Assembly (NCBI GenBank): GCA_036897485.1
Contig: JAYMTF010000795.1
Location: 1 to 30,093 of the forward strand
DNA: 30,093 bases
Reading direction: 5' to 3'
Source: Pelargonium nanum
Taxonomy: Eukaryota; Streptophyta; Magnoliopsida; Geraniales; Geraniaceae
Below are positions 1 through 15,200 of the stretch, piece by piece. The notes under the pieces were generated by a model. That model saw only the letters and a list, made by a program, of their open reading frames with translations, was not told where the DNA came from and ran no database searches. Position 1 is the first letter of the stretch. Each line of letters starts with the position of its first letter. Both the position numbers and the translations under genes were made by a program.

Positions 1-586
1 TTTTAGATTTACTGTTTTTCCTAATTTGCTTTAGTTGGTTTGTTTTTTTGAATTAAAAAAGTTATTCAAATATGTTTTGAAAGAAGTTTCGATAAAATCC
101 AAAATTTTAATGTAAAATAAGTGTGTTTGTCTAATATGATCCGATCCAATCTGATCCATAATTTGCACTAAAAAATTAATATTGTTTTAATAGATGAGAT
201 AATATTAGATAGATTGAGCCCAATAAAAAGATGGTAGTAAAGATGAAACTATCTAAGCATAGAACATTGTTTGAGATATATGGAAATGACAAACATACCC
301 TGTCAAAAATCAATATTTAAAACCTCCGATTTTTACGATCTTCTGAAACTAGCATACCTCAACTTCACTTTCCAATTTCCATCATTGATCTCATCGCTCT
401 CTCTCTTTCTCTTCTGATCTCATCGCCTACCGGAAATTCAACGATCCCATTTCCAGGTTCAGCTCAAACCAAATCAACACACACATTTCAGTTTCATCAA
501 TTTCACTCTCCTTCACTGTTTACTGTAAAAATCTTATCAACAACAGTGCAATCTAATTCTTGCTTTGCTGTTCTTGCGATTCAGGT
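1..586. other. upstream region and 5' leader of the aspartate aminotransferase gene
   Basis: This stretch is AT-rich up to about position 340 and then becomes a CT-rich leader (about 380-425), as is common in plant 5' UTRs. An 11-base sequence, gatctcatcgc, occurs twice in the leader. A likely leader intron runs from the GT at 457 (after ttccag) to the AG at 583-584, ending two bases before the start codon. That intron is inferred from splice-like signals only. No open reading frame of note is present. Confidence 0.5.
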
Positions 587-4570
<3,984 letters not shown>

Positions 4571-6139
4571 AAGGGATAGATCCCCATGATAATACTAGAT
4601 ACACACCATTGGAATTTTTTGGTGAGTCCAATATAAACTGAGATGTTCAAATATAATTTTGTGAAGATGTAATAAATATATGCATGTTCTCCAACTTTTG
4701 GAAAGAACTGTATTTGAAGCTAGTCCTGTTGTTGCATCTTATAGTTGTTGAACAAAAAAACTTCAATAAAAGGTTTTGGATTCTTGCAATGCTACTGTGG
4801 CATTGCATGGCTTAAATTCCCACTGTTTGGTCTTGTGAGAATCCAAGTGCACTCTGGATTTTGATCCTTAACTGTGGATGTTGTGTCAGAGCTTGTTGTT
4901 GGTGTACGTGTTGCCACACAACCTACAATTGTTGTCTTTATGATATGTCATTTTCACTGAGGCTTCTTTATCTTAGGTGGTCCAATTGGATATACCCACT
5001 TGGCAGTTGGCACCCATTTGTATTTAACAATTTTAATTTTCCCCAAAACCAATAGTTGTTTGAGGGTTTCTAGCAATACCATTGGTACATTTCTCTGGCA
5101 CTTAAATTCAAATATTTTGAATTCACAAATGTTTTTACTTCTTCCATCTAGAAATGAGTGTTTCTTTCGTTTCTTAAGAATTTAGTTATGCATGAATTGA
5201 CAATAATAATTTCATAATAGATTAGTTTGTATCATTTAATATGGTATAACAACAGATTATACATAAAGATATAAGAGAAAATATATAAACACAACGTTTT
5301 AAAAATTGTTGCCGAAAACAGTGGGTTTTGGAAGAGGCAAGCACATCGCAATCTTGCCTCCATAAACGAGTTGGAAGGAGAGTAGTTGCTTGCATGTTTA
5401 AGCCCTCTTATTGTCAATTTGGTAATTGAATTTGCCAATTTGGAGGGATAAATTGATATGGTGACTGAAATCTTAAAAATTATAAGTCTTTAATTTATAA
5501 ACATTCTTCTAAAAAATAAACTCTTAATCATAAATCTTTCAATATTAATAAATTACTTTTTTTTTAGTTAAAACATGACTAATTTTTTTTAGATTTGACT
5601 TTAAGTATCAATTTTTTCTTTCTAAATATTGATCAAAAATCATTTTCCACTCAATTATTTGTTTTCTGGCTCAACTCTCCTCAGTGTCACTTTCATATAT
5701 TAATTAATGAAATAGTGGGTGAGGTGGGGCTTACAATTACTCAGTACTATATATCATTTCAAAACAAGTGTCAAGCTTATTAAATTTCTTGTCATTATCT
5801 CTAAATAAATGTCATTTCCACTTTGTGCTAAGCTTATTATACACATGAATTACCAAAAATAAAGCAACTTCATTGATACCAGTTACCATGAGCATGAGTG
5901 TTTTGTTCTGTTCTCTGTACATTCAGTCCACCAAGCAAAGGAGTGGACCCTTTTGCTGAAAATCCAATCTCTTCAATATCAACAACTAATTTTCATAATG
6001 CACAATTGCATTGCATCAATGTACAAATGTAATGTTATACCCAAAAATAGCTTCCATCTCTTCCCAACTTCTCAGCAAATGTATTAACTATCTGATGAAG
6101 CATCAAGATTTTGGTGCAGAAGCAGAAGCAGAAACAGCT
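4571..6139. other. intergenic region between convergent genes (3' UTR of the aminotransferase and 3' flank of the kinase)
   Basis: Poly(A)-type AATAAA hexamers occur at 4671-4676 and 4765-4770, suitable for the + strand aminotransferase transcript. From about 5180 the sequence is AT-rich and non-coding in both directions. A small hairpin can form from gaggcaag at 5334-5341 and its exact complement at 5353-5360, with an 11-base loop; its meaning is unknown. No RNA gene, transposon end or conserved coding segment was recognised. Confidence 0.6.
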
Positions 6140-9100
6140 TCACAACATCTGGTGACCAGAATTTGTTGCGGACTGGGTGATTCTTAGTGTCCCTCCGAGC
6201 TCTAGCGGGACAAGAGGGACCAGTGAGTGCAAAACATCGGTTATTAGTGGACGGTAGCTTGGCTCCGGTTGCACACATAACACAGCTACAGCAGCAACCT
6301 GCACATTTCGATGTTTGATGCCATTTGTCTTTAGCATATAATAAAGCAAGACTGTTCGTAATGCAACTTGATTTGGGTCGCAACAGTCCAAGGACTTGGC
6401 CAAAATGTTATTGTTGTACTTGAGTTGAGTCAACAGACCTGGTATAAGTGCTTCAGATCCATGGTATCTTTAAGCACAGGATCCACGATGTTTGGAAGTT
6501 TTGATCTGTCGGTTAACTGAGGCATGGCCTACATTCACGATCCATAGAAACAAGTTTCAAAATCCACATCTTATTCGGAATTGAATAATTGGAGATTCAG
6601 TAGCAGAGACATACCCATGTGACTATCGATTGGCACTGAGTTGGTGCCAGTTTTTCTACTGGTCTTCTTCCCAATAGAAGCTCGAGGAGCACAACTCCAA
6701 AAGCATAGACGTCACTCTTATCCGTTAGTTTCCCTGAAAAAATTACCATGCAAATTATGCGACATACACAAGATTTCAACCAAATAATCTTAGCCTCAGA
6801 AAATTAATAGTCAGCATTTATATTCACTATGGTTAAAGATAGGACACTGTCACAAAGAATCATATGCACGTTCACTGATGAATTTAAAATTCCCACTGAT
6901 CAAGTGCATTCCAAGGCATCATCCAAATGCATGATGACAACCCCAAACCAGAAGGTTCTGGCTATCAGCATTGTTGAAACCAAAGAATTAAAAATTATCA
7001 TCGCACCATTTCACGATGCATGTGTCAACCAATTCCAGAAACAAAGATCCAATAGCTATGCAACATTTATTAATCTATTCCATGACAACATTTCTATTAT
7101 TTAAAAATATCATGGAAACAATAGATCTTATAGTAAAAAAAATCATGCTTTTGGAGAATAATATTGGCCCTGTGCTAACATATTGCTATTTGGGAACACC
7201 ATGAATTCAAAATTAGAAAAAGAAAAAGAAACAAGGGAAACTAATTTAACAGCAATTCAAACAAAACTCACCAGCTGCTCAACCATTCCTGCTGACCTCT
7301 AAATGAGCATGGACAAAAGTACATTTGATAGCAAATACCATACAAATGAAACCATGCATCATTTATGAAGGTGAAACTTCAAAATATCTTATATACATTT
7401 ATAATATCCAGTCCAACAAACAGCCAAACTCATATATGTAGTTAATCTTTATATCAAACTGACTCGGAGGTAACAGGTTGTACATTTGAAAGTACCAACG
7501 TGATTAATCCGGATGTCCTACAGTTGCAGTGCAATACATGTGCAGCTATAGCCTACATGATATAATTAAGGTATATTTTATATGTTCACCTAACCCAATA
7601 TTATCTGAGGACTAAGAGCATAATTAGAATCATTACGAGTCCAATAGAACGTAATTGTATATTGATAAAGTTAGAATTAAGAATACATTGTAATAAAAGA
7701 AAATTTGAAGTTTAGTTGGCATACCATCCAAAAGGTATTCAGGAGCCAAATAACCCAGAGTGCCAGAGAGCTTGATGTTGCTCTTGTTCTGGGTCCCATC
7801 AGTAACAGCAAGACCAAAATCGGAAAGCTGAATTCAGAAATACAAAAAAGAGAAAGGACGGAAGAATGAATTAATGAACGACAACAATAATGCAGAGTAA
7901 CCATTTTATAATACAATTTCGCGAACTTCATAAAGAACTTCTACTAATTATGTATTATATACCTTAGCATTGAAGTTCGAATCTAGAAGTATATTAGATG
8001 TTTTCAGATCTCTATGGATTACTGGTGGCCTGCAGTGCTCATGTAGATATTCTAAACCTCTGGTCAACAGTTGGAAATTTGTTAATATTTAATACCCAAT
8101 TACAATAGAATAAGTTAAATCTGGGCAGACAAGCTCACCTTGAAACATCAAGAGCAATTTTCATCCTCATGTGCCATGTTAAAGCTGAACCGTGCGAAGC
8201 TCCTAAGACATCAACAAATACAGTATGTAAAATAAAACATTACTAATCCATATTTAGCTTATACTCTTTTTCTTGATATCCTAAAACCAAATAATAAGAT
8301 GGGTAAGTTACCGTGCAATTGTGTTTCAAGAGATCCATTTTGCATCAATTCATAAACAATGAACCTCATGTCGGCATAACTACTACAGCCCAATATAGAA
8401 ATTATGTTTGGATGCTGCATTTTACTTAACAGCCCCACCTCATTCTGCAGTTCCAAAGACGAGTCAAGATCAAAACAATTACAAAGGTCAAAACAATAAT
8501 AATAATAACAACAAATCTAATGGCACCTCAAATTCTTTCTCAGCATCCTGATTAGCACAGTCCAGTTTCTTGACAGCTACATCCAAGTTCTCATCCAAAC
8601 GAGCCTTGTAGACACACCCAAATCCACCGACACCCAAGATGTTACCATCCCCAAAATTATCTGTAGCCTTCTCGATTTGCTTGTAATCAAGGAATGAAAC
8701 AAATCCTTTCTTGCCAACCATCCGTAAGGAGGTTAACTTACCCATAAATGGAGATAATGCAAGCCCTTTCTCGGCTTCTTCAATTAAGACCCCCCATAAA
8801 ACAAAACAGATGATTTCAGGCAATAATATTAAATCAAAGGTAAAACTAATAGCAGCCCACAAATTAAAGATCTGGATGATTTCACCAAAGAAGAAGGTAC
8901 CTGAACTCTGAGCACTCTTCTTGTGGGATTTGTGAGAGAACTTAATATGGTAAACCCACAAACACAACAAAGACAATATGATTGCAGCCATTGCAGAGCA
9001 AGCAACAACAAGTGCTATAATCAGTTTCTTGTGGGATTCCATGTGGTGGCCTCCTACATTTGCAACTCCATTCCCTGATTTCACATCAAATTTATAGGAA

Positions 9101-9539
9101 ACAACATCAAACATAGAAATCTAATCATTCAAATCATGAGATTTTTGTTGAGATTGGGTTTGACAATTGTAAGAAAAAACACAATTACCCCAATTTCAGA
9201 CAGAGAAATAAATGAGTAGAATCAAATCAACTAGTAGTAAATGCACACAAAAACATCGGTGGTTTGGTTTCAGATTTCGAATTTTTGAAATTCGAAAAAT
9301 AGCATCACTAAAAATGACCCATCTAGAAAACAGTATCAAACAGTACCTGGAGACATGGCAGCCATTGTTGTAGCAGGAAGTGAAGTTTGTGAGAGAAATG
9401 GTGCTGGGTTCGGAGAAGAAGCAGGAGCAGAAATGGAAGCAACAAAAGGGTCTGGTTCTGGGACGGCAAGGACACATGGGTTGGCGTCAAAAATCCAAAT
9501 TGGTGCTTGAAGAAGAAGAAGAATGAGAACAAGCTTCAT
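6140..9539 (-). CDS. receptor-like protein kinase with short extracellular domain (At1g80640/At2g25220 type)
   Basis: This is a plasma-membrane Ser/Thr receptor-like kinase. Exons on the minus strand are 9539-9347, 9074-8901, 8777-8527, 8444-8312, 8202-8139, 8059-7963, 7827-7725, 6733-6615, 6528-6439 and 6298-6140, giving 460 aa. A hydrophobic signal peptide ([11 protein letters not shown]...) is followed by a short Pro/Ser/Ala-rich ectodomain without LRR, lectin or LysM repeats, then a membrane span at about 82-106. The kinase domain has a glycine loop near 171-176 (GVGGFG), the VAVK lysine at about 192, the alpha-C glutamate at about 208, HRDLK with the catalytic Asp at about 289, DFG at 307-309 and APE at 332-334. 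All catalytic residues are present, so it should be an active RD kinase. It resembles the uncharacterised Arabidopsis pair At1g80640/At2g25220 from memory. The ligand and pathway are unknown. Intron 7 (7724-6734) is about 1 kb. The acceptor at 8778 could instead be three bases further on. Confidence 0.92.
6734..7724 (-). other. long intron 7 of the receptor-like kinase gene
   Basis: This is a 991-base AT-rich intron inside the kinase domain, between the exon ending ...EYLLD and the exon starting [13 protein letters not shown]. Short open frames occur on both strands but none has family-like content. No transposon ends or RNA gene were recognised. Confidence 0.75.
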
Positions 9540-10067
9540 GGTGTTTGTTTTGTATGTTGTTGTGGGTTTGGTTAGAAGAAACACATGAAGATGGAGAAAT
9601 ATGGAAAATGGGTTGGGTTCAAAAAGAGACAATAATGAGAGATTATGCTATGGAAATATTAGATGTTGGGACCTTGTGTAATGGAAAATTTGAATCTGCG
9701 CAAAAGAAACCAAAAGGAAGAAGAAGCCAAAAGAGGACAAAAGCTGTGGAAGAGGAAGGAAATAATGGTGGGAATGGGAGTGGGGACAATGGCCATTGCA
9801 CAACTATCATGTGGGCAGTTATCAACATATATAATAACAAAACACCTTAAAGGAACTGTCAAAAGCTTTAAAGTTTTTTTTTTTTTCCTTATGAAAAGAA
9901 AAATGATGGAAGAGCATAAAATCCATTGCAAAAGTTTTGAATTTTCATTGTACACTTTGTGGAGGTGATTCTTGTTGTCTCAAAGGAAATAGACTTTGGA
10001 AAGAGATGTGTTGGTCATACATAATACTCACTACTAACATAAATATGTTACCTTAATTATACAATTT

Positions 10068-10350
10068 AGGTAAAAAAACCTAATTTGGCATTTGAATTTT
10101 TTTAATCCAAAATAGTTATGAATTTTCGTGTTTCGAATCAATTTGGTACCTATTTTTTTTATAATTCAAAATGGTCTATGAACTTTCAAATATTAACCAA
10201 GTTTGGCCCATGAGCTTTTGATATAAGGCCTAAGGGCAATGACCATTTTAGGTCAATATTTGAAAATTACTATTTTGAGTAAAAAAGGTTGAGGAACCAA
10301 ATTGAACCGAAACTCGAAACACGAAATAAACCAAATTGAATATTTTACCT
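10068..10350. mobile_element. foldback (MITE-like) element
   Basis: The outer ends aggtaaaa (10068) and ttttacct (ending 10350) are exact inverse complements. The arms continue to pair inward: 10124-10151 (tttcgtgtttcga...tttggtacct) against 10293-10326 (ggaaccaaattg...cacgaaa), and acttTCAAATATTaacc near 10180-10200 against its complement near 10240-10265. Nearly the whole 283 bp would fold into one imperfect hairpin with its tip near 10209-10232. There is no coding capacity. A convincing target-site duplication was not found. Confidence 0.75.
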
Positions 10351-10783
10351 TCATTTTATCATCTAGAATTAGGAGACTTTATTGATACCCTAAACTTTGC
10401 TTATTTTTTGGACAATTATCTTAAATTTTATTTCACACCAATTATATATTCTAAACTTGAAACCATCCAAACAATTGGTAGCAATGCCAAGTTCATTTGT
10501 GAGATTTGGAAATTATCTCTAAAAGTGAAATAGTAAAAACATACTTATATGTCTTCATTTTCTTCTTTCCATTGCACCAACTCCATTTGAAATTTACACC
10601 ATCAATTGAATTTTATGCTATACAATGACTATGCTGAAGTTTCAGCCCTAAAAAACAAACTAGTAAGATAAGATTACGGGTGGAATCGTTATGACTAAAT
10701 TTGATCCATTAATTTTTAAATCGAACTAATTTATTTTAAAAGATGTCAAAAATAATTAAATTAAAATTAAGTTTATAAGTTGT

Positions 10784-10789
10784 CACGTG
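10784..10789. promoter_or_regulatory. G-box CACGTG
   Basis: This is a palindromic CACGTG within tgtcacgtggac, the core bound by plant bZIP and bHLH factors. It lies about 1.25 kb upstream of the kinase start and 1.46 kb upstream of the bZIP start, so a role in either promoter is only a guess. Confidence 0.3.
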
Positions 10790-10917
10790 GACATGTCATG
10801 TCAACAAATATATACTAAAATCAAAATGTAACGATTTTTTGTTCTTTACCGTCAATTAAAATGGTACATTTTTTGTATTTGATCTTGAAATACCAATTAC
10901 TTAACTTTAATGACATG

Positions 10918-10943
10918 ATATATATATATATATATATATATAT
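10918..10943. repeat. (AT)n microsatellite
   Basis: This is an uninterrupted alternating A/T run of about 25 bases in the intergenic region. It is likely length-polymorphic and otherwise unremarkable. Confidence 0.9.
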
Positions 10944-11496
10944 GTATCGCATATTTTCTTATGAACTTTTTCTTTCAATTCAAATCGAAACTTTGTTGCC
11001 TTCATACTATTGTAACTAGTAGGTGGTTAAAATGAAATATTAGACTTGAAAATTATGTAAAAAAAGAGATGGATAATAAGTAGTACTTTTCAAGAATAAA
11101 AATAACCTATATTATGTAAAATGTGAATACATGTGTATTTTTTTTAACAATCCGTCACTTTCTCGAATGAGATCACTCAACTTATTTATATCTCATTACT
11201 AAATAAATATTTCCTCATAGCCATTACTTTTGTACAAATTTTTATAAAGCCATTTATTTATTATATATTTTAGTATAAGAGTATATCAAATTTTTGTTAC
11301 TTCAAATTTAATAAAAGAATATTGACATTTAATATTTAATTCAATAGACCACATTTATAGTTATAAACATGGGTGTGTAATATTTTTATTATAAGAAAAA
11401 CACATTTAAATCAATTCATCAAGTGAATAGACTACATGGAATATAATTCAAGTATGACTAACGTTATATGTTTTATGTATTGTATAAAACAAATTG

Positions 11497-11569
11497 TCAA
11501 TTAATGATATATTTCTTTGTTGATACCACAAACTGTGATCAATTAATGATATATTACTTGGTTGATACC
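11497..11569. repeat. two near-identical 31-bp direct copies, 42 bp apart
   Basis: The sequence tcaattaatgatatat...gttgatacc occurs at 11497-11527 and again at 11539-11569, differing at a few central bases. The offset is exactly 42 bp, so this looks like a small local duplication. Confidence 0.85.
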
Positions 11570-12183
11570 TGAATTGAACATAGAATTCATATTCCACACT
11601 ATCCTAGTTTATTTTCACCTTCACATGTGTTACATGTCTTTTAAGATCTGTTTTTTTGTCTTAAAATTAATCATTTCCAGTGTAGGAGAAATATTAAAAT
11701 TTGAGGGAGGAAAAATGGAAAATAGCAGAGAAAATGGAGGTCTAGCATGGTTGATGGTGGTGCACTACACACAGAGAGGTCTACGTGTAAGTCTGCATGG
11801 AAACGTCAGTGGTAAATATAAGAACAACCGGGGGTGTTTTGGTCCTTTCATAATTTGGAGAAGAGAAAGTGAGGGGCTTTGTCAAGGAAGCCATAGGCGG
11901 TTTCAGATTTCCACCCATACCCTCAAAAAGTGGTATTGTTTTGTCAAAATATTACTTTTTAATTTCCTCAATAAAAAAAAATAAAAAAAAAAGTTGTTTG
12001 TTTAGGTCTTCTCTCTTCACCCGACCGCTTTATCTCAACAATTTTCATTTTTGTTTATACTTCAAAAAAGTCGTCTGGTTTTTAAGAAAAAGAGTTTAGT
12101 TTAAGAAAATAATCAAACCCTCCTTTTGTCTCTTGTTTTGTTTCTCTCTGCATTCAATTCACCACCTCCATAACCGACTCAGC

Positions 12184-12201
12184 CTCTCTCTCTCTCTCTC
12201 T
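12184..12201. repeat. (CT)n tract in the bZIP 5' leader
   Basis: About nine CT units lie 48-65 bases upstream of the bZIP start codon and are followed by further CT-rich sequence. Such tracts are common near plant transcription starts and in leaders; it may mark the 5' UTR. Confidence 0.85.
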
Positions 12202-12222
12202 CCTTCTTCTTCTCTGAGAGAT

Positions 12223-12249
12223 ATGAGAGTTTCAAGCTCTGCTCAGTAA
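12223..12249 (+). CDS. upstream ORF of 8 codons overlapping the bZIP start codon
   Basis: An ATG at 12223 opens a frame encoding MRVSSSAQ and ends at TAA 12247-12249. The last A of that stop codon is the first base of the bZIP start codon (12249-12251), giving a TAATG junction. The uORF start has a G at -3 and an A at +4. The main start has a G at -3 and a G at +4. If the leader is unspliced here, ribosomes that translate the uORF finish exactly at the main start. Whether it is translated cannot be read from sequence alone. Confidence 0.6.
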   Translation: MRVSSSAQ

Positions 12250-15200
12250 TGGGGTTTTCAAGAACTGGACTTGATCATCAAGAACAGCAACAGCTTGTAC
12301 CTTCTGATATCATAAGCTCCAGCTTCTCTTTCATGGCTAATAATAAAGTCTCCACCAACCAGCTTCTTGAACAACAACAACAGCATCAATTACAAGACCA
12401 TCATCAGCATCAGCTTCCTTACAGATCAATGATGCCATCGTCATCATCATCCTCTCCCATACCTCTCAATTTCAACATGTAATTTTTTACTTTATTTTGA
12501 GTTTCTTAAAAATGGTTCCTTTTTGTATTGTGTGTGTGTGTGTGAGTGGGGTCTCATATTTTGTATGGGTTTGGGTTGCAGAAGCAAAGATGGTGGAAGC
12601 TATGATCTTGGAGAATTGGATCAAGCCCTTTTTTTGTATCTTGATGGACAGCAACAAGATCACCATAACCACTCCACTAATTCAACTGCTACTCCTCACC
12701 AAGACCACCAAAGACATCATGAGAGTGAGAATTGAACACACCTCTTTTTCTTTTTCTTTTTTTGTGTGGAGAAAATATTCTTATTACCTGCAGAGAAAGG
12801 CCTGTTTGGCTCACAAGAAAAGCATGTTGGGCTCAGCAGGGTAAAATCTCAGAGTAGCAGTGTGTACTTTCTTTGACCAGATCCTTTTCTTGCAGATCAT
12901 GAGCCAATTTCAGTTCTCAAGAAAATATTCTTGCTAGCTAGCTACATGCTTTTAATTCTCTCTCTCTCTCTCTCTCTGCCTGTGTCTTTATGATTTTTGT
13001 TTCTTGTTGTTGTGTTTAGATCATGACATGTTAACAGATTGTGATCTTCTATTTTCTTCAAAATTAATTAGTTATAACCATAAAATGGTACGAGTTTTGA
13101 CAGAGAAAAGCCACAGATGCATGACTGATCATCCATCTCATGATCCTCTATTTATTGTCTATAGCTAATTAGTGTAGAATTGGTCAAATATTTATATATG
13201 CAGATCATCACCAGAGCTCTTCAGGAATGAGACCACCAACTCTCAACATTTTCCCTGCTCAGCCCATGTACACTGTAGACCAACCATCATCAACCAACAA
13301 GGTACTAGTTTCATTCATCATCATCTTTTGATCAATTTTGATCCAAATCAATAAATTAGTCACATTAAGTAATTTGTTGCGTCGTGTTCGTGTTTATGCA
13401 GGCAAGTACGGGAGGAGGAGTGTTAGTTTCTTCATCATCAGCAGCAGCAAGTGGTTCAAAGAGAGCATCAGAGCCATCCATGGAGTTAGTAGTAGCCAAC
13501 ACAAGAAATGATAACAATACTATTACTGTGGCCTCAGCTTCTGCTCCTCAGCCTTCTGCTAAAACCATCAAGGTAAAATAAATATTTTTTGATGACTATT
13601 TATCTATATGACTTTAGGGGTTAATTTGTATGTGTGTATATATGTGTGTGACAGCGCGAAGGCAACCGGAAAGGTCCATCTTCAAGCTCAGAGCAGGAAG
13701 GACCCAAAACTCCAGACCCTAAGGTTTTTTTTTTCTCTCAATTTGTTCTTCATTTCTATATATTTAGCTTTCTTGATCATGACAAGGTCGAATCTATGGC
13801 TTCTTGAACAATCAGACCCTGAGAAGACTTGCTCAGAATCGAGAGGCCGCTAGGAAAAGCAGACTGAGAAAGAAGGTCGGTTGGTCAATCCATCCATGAA
13901 TACGCGCGCACACATATATATGTATATACATCAACTTCGTCACAATTTAGTATATAAATCTCTCTTTTTGTTACCATTTTAATTACAGGCCTATGTTCAG
14001 CAGCTGGAGTCAAGTAGGATCAAGCTTAACCAGCTGGAGCAAGAACTTCAGAGAGCCAGAAATCAAGTAAAGACCAATCCACTAAATGTTTATGTTTTGT
14101 ACTTTTGTATGGTAAAGAATTAATTTTGAGTTCTTTACTTTCTAGGGCATATTTTTTGGTGGAGACCAAGGGCTTCAGCTGAATGCTACAAACATCAGCT
14201 CAGGTATTGTTTTGTTTTTCATTTTGTCCCATAAAGTTAATATCCTTCTAATATCATGACGACGATCGTCTCTATTGTTTGGTATAATTAGATGCGACTG
14301 TATTCGACATGGAGTACGCGAGGTGGCTCGAGGAGCACCACAGGCTCATGTGCGAGCTCCGAGCCGCGGTTCAAGAACACTTGCCGGAGAACGAGCTCAG
14401 GCTCTTTGTCGACAACTGCTTGGCCCATTTCGACGAGGTCATGAACCTGAAGAGCATGGTGGCCAAGTCGGACGTTTTCCATCTCATCTCCGGCATGTGG
14501 AAGACCCCCGCCGAGCGGTGCTTCATGTGGATGGGCGGTTTCCGACCATCCGAGCTCATTAAGGTAATTAATAACTAATTTACTTTTACTTTTGAGTCTC
14601 GAAAGTAAAAAGTTGTTATATTAATCACACACTTAAGCTCAACATCCTTACACACTCTGTTACAACACACCTAAGCTCAACGTCCTTAGAAATGCCTCAT
14701 ACTCGAGACCTCAGGTTGTGCACACTGCTCGGCCAATAGCCGTTGGGGTCGAAATTGGTTATAGAAAAAGATAAAGAATGAGATATGGGGATCGGCTACA
14801 TAAGACGTTAAATGCATGGGATGGGATGGGATGTGGTACAACGTTGTCGGTGCAGTTCCATGAAATATTGAATGACGAAAGGCATCGTGGAATTATTTCT
14901 AATAATGGCTCGACTTATGTGGTTCGTCCCATAAAGCCATGTTCTGTTACTTCATTTTACACTCGTACATCTACACGGGTCTCTTATTATTATTATGATC
15001 TTGTGCTGTCTTGTTCTCATGTCCATGTCTTCCTTTGGTTCCTAGTTAACAAATGTTTATACATTTTCAGCAAACTGAAGTGGACCCTTGTAAAGAATAT
15101 TTGATTTTATATCTCTTTCTCTGCATGATTGCATGCTTTTCATGAACTCATGTGTCCATGTTTATAATTACTTAGGTTGTATTGGGACAAATAGAGCCAT

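Larger units (their letters stand above)
9540..12248. other. divergent intergenic region between the receptor kinase and the bZIP gene
   Basis: This is about 2.7 kb of AT-rich sequence with promoters reading outward on both sides. It holds a TATA-like catatataata at 9826-9836 that could serve the minus-strand kinase, a foldback element at 10068-10350, a G-box CACGTG at 10784-10789, a TA dinucleotide tract at 10918-10943, a 31-bp near-repeat at 11497-11569, an ACGTCA core at 11803-11808 and a CT-rich leader at 12184-12201. The open frames at 11562-12099 have low-complexity, non-conserved translations and are not called as genes. Confidence 0.6.

Noticed and set aside
6829-7204. Plus-strand frames of 91 and 62 codons in kinase intron 7
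   Set aside because: They have no similarity that I recognise, and they lie wholly within an intron whose flanking exons join in frame.
11562-12099. Open frames of 140 and 76 codons upstream of the bZIP gene
   Set aside because: The translations are low-complexity and lysine/phenylalanine-rich with no family resemblance, and they end in homopolymer A runs. They most likely lie in the promoter or leader.
14817-14832. GGGAT tandem run as a G-quadruplex
   Set aside because: Only three GGG runs are present, followed by a GG, so the classical four-tract requirement is not met.
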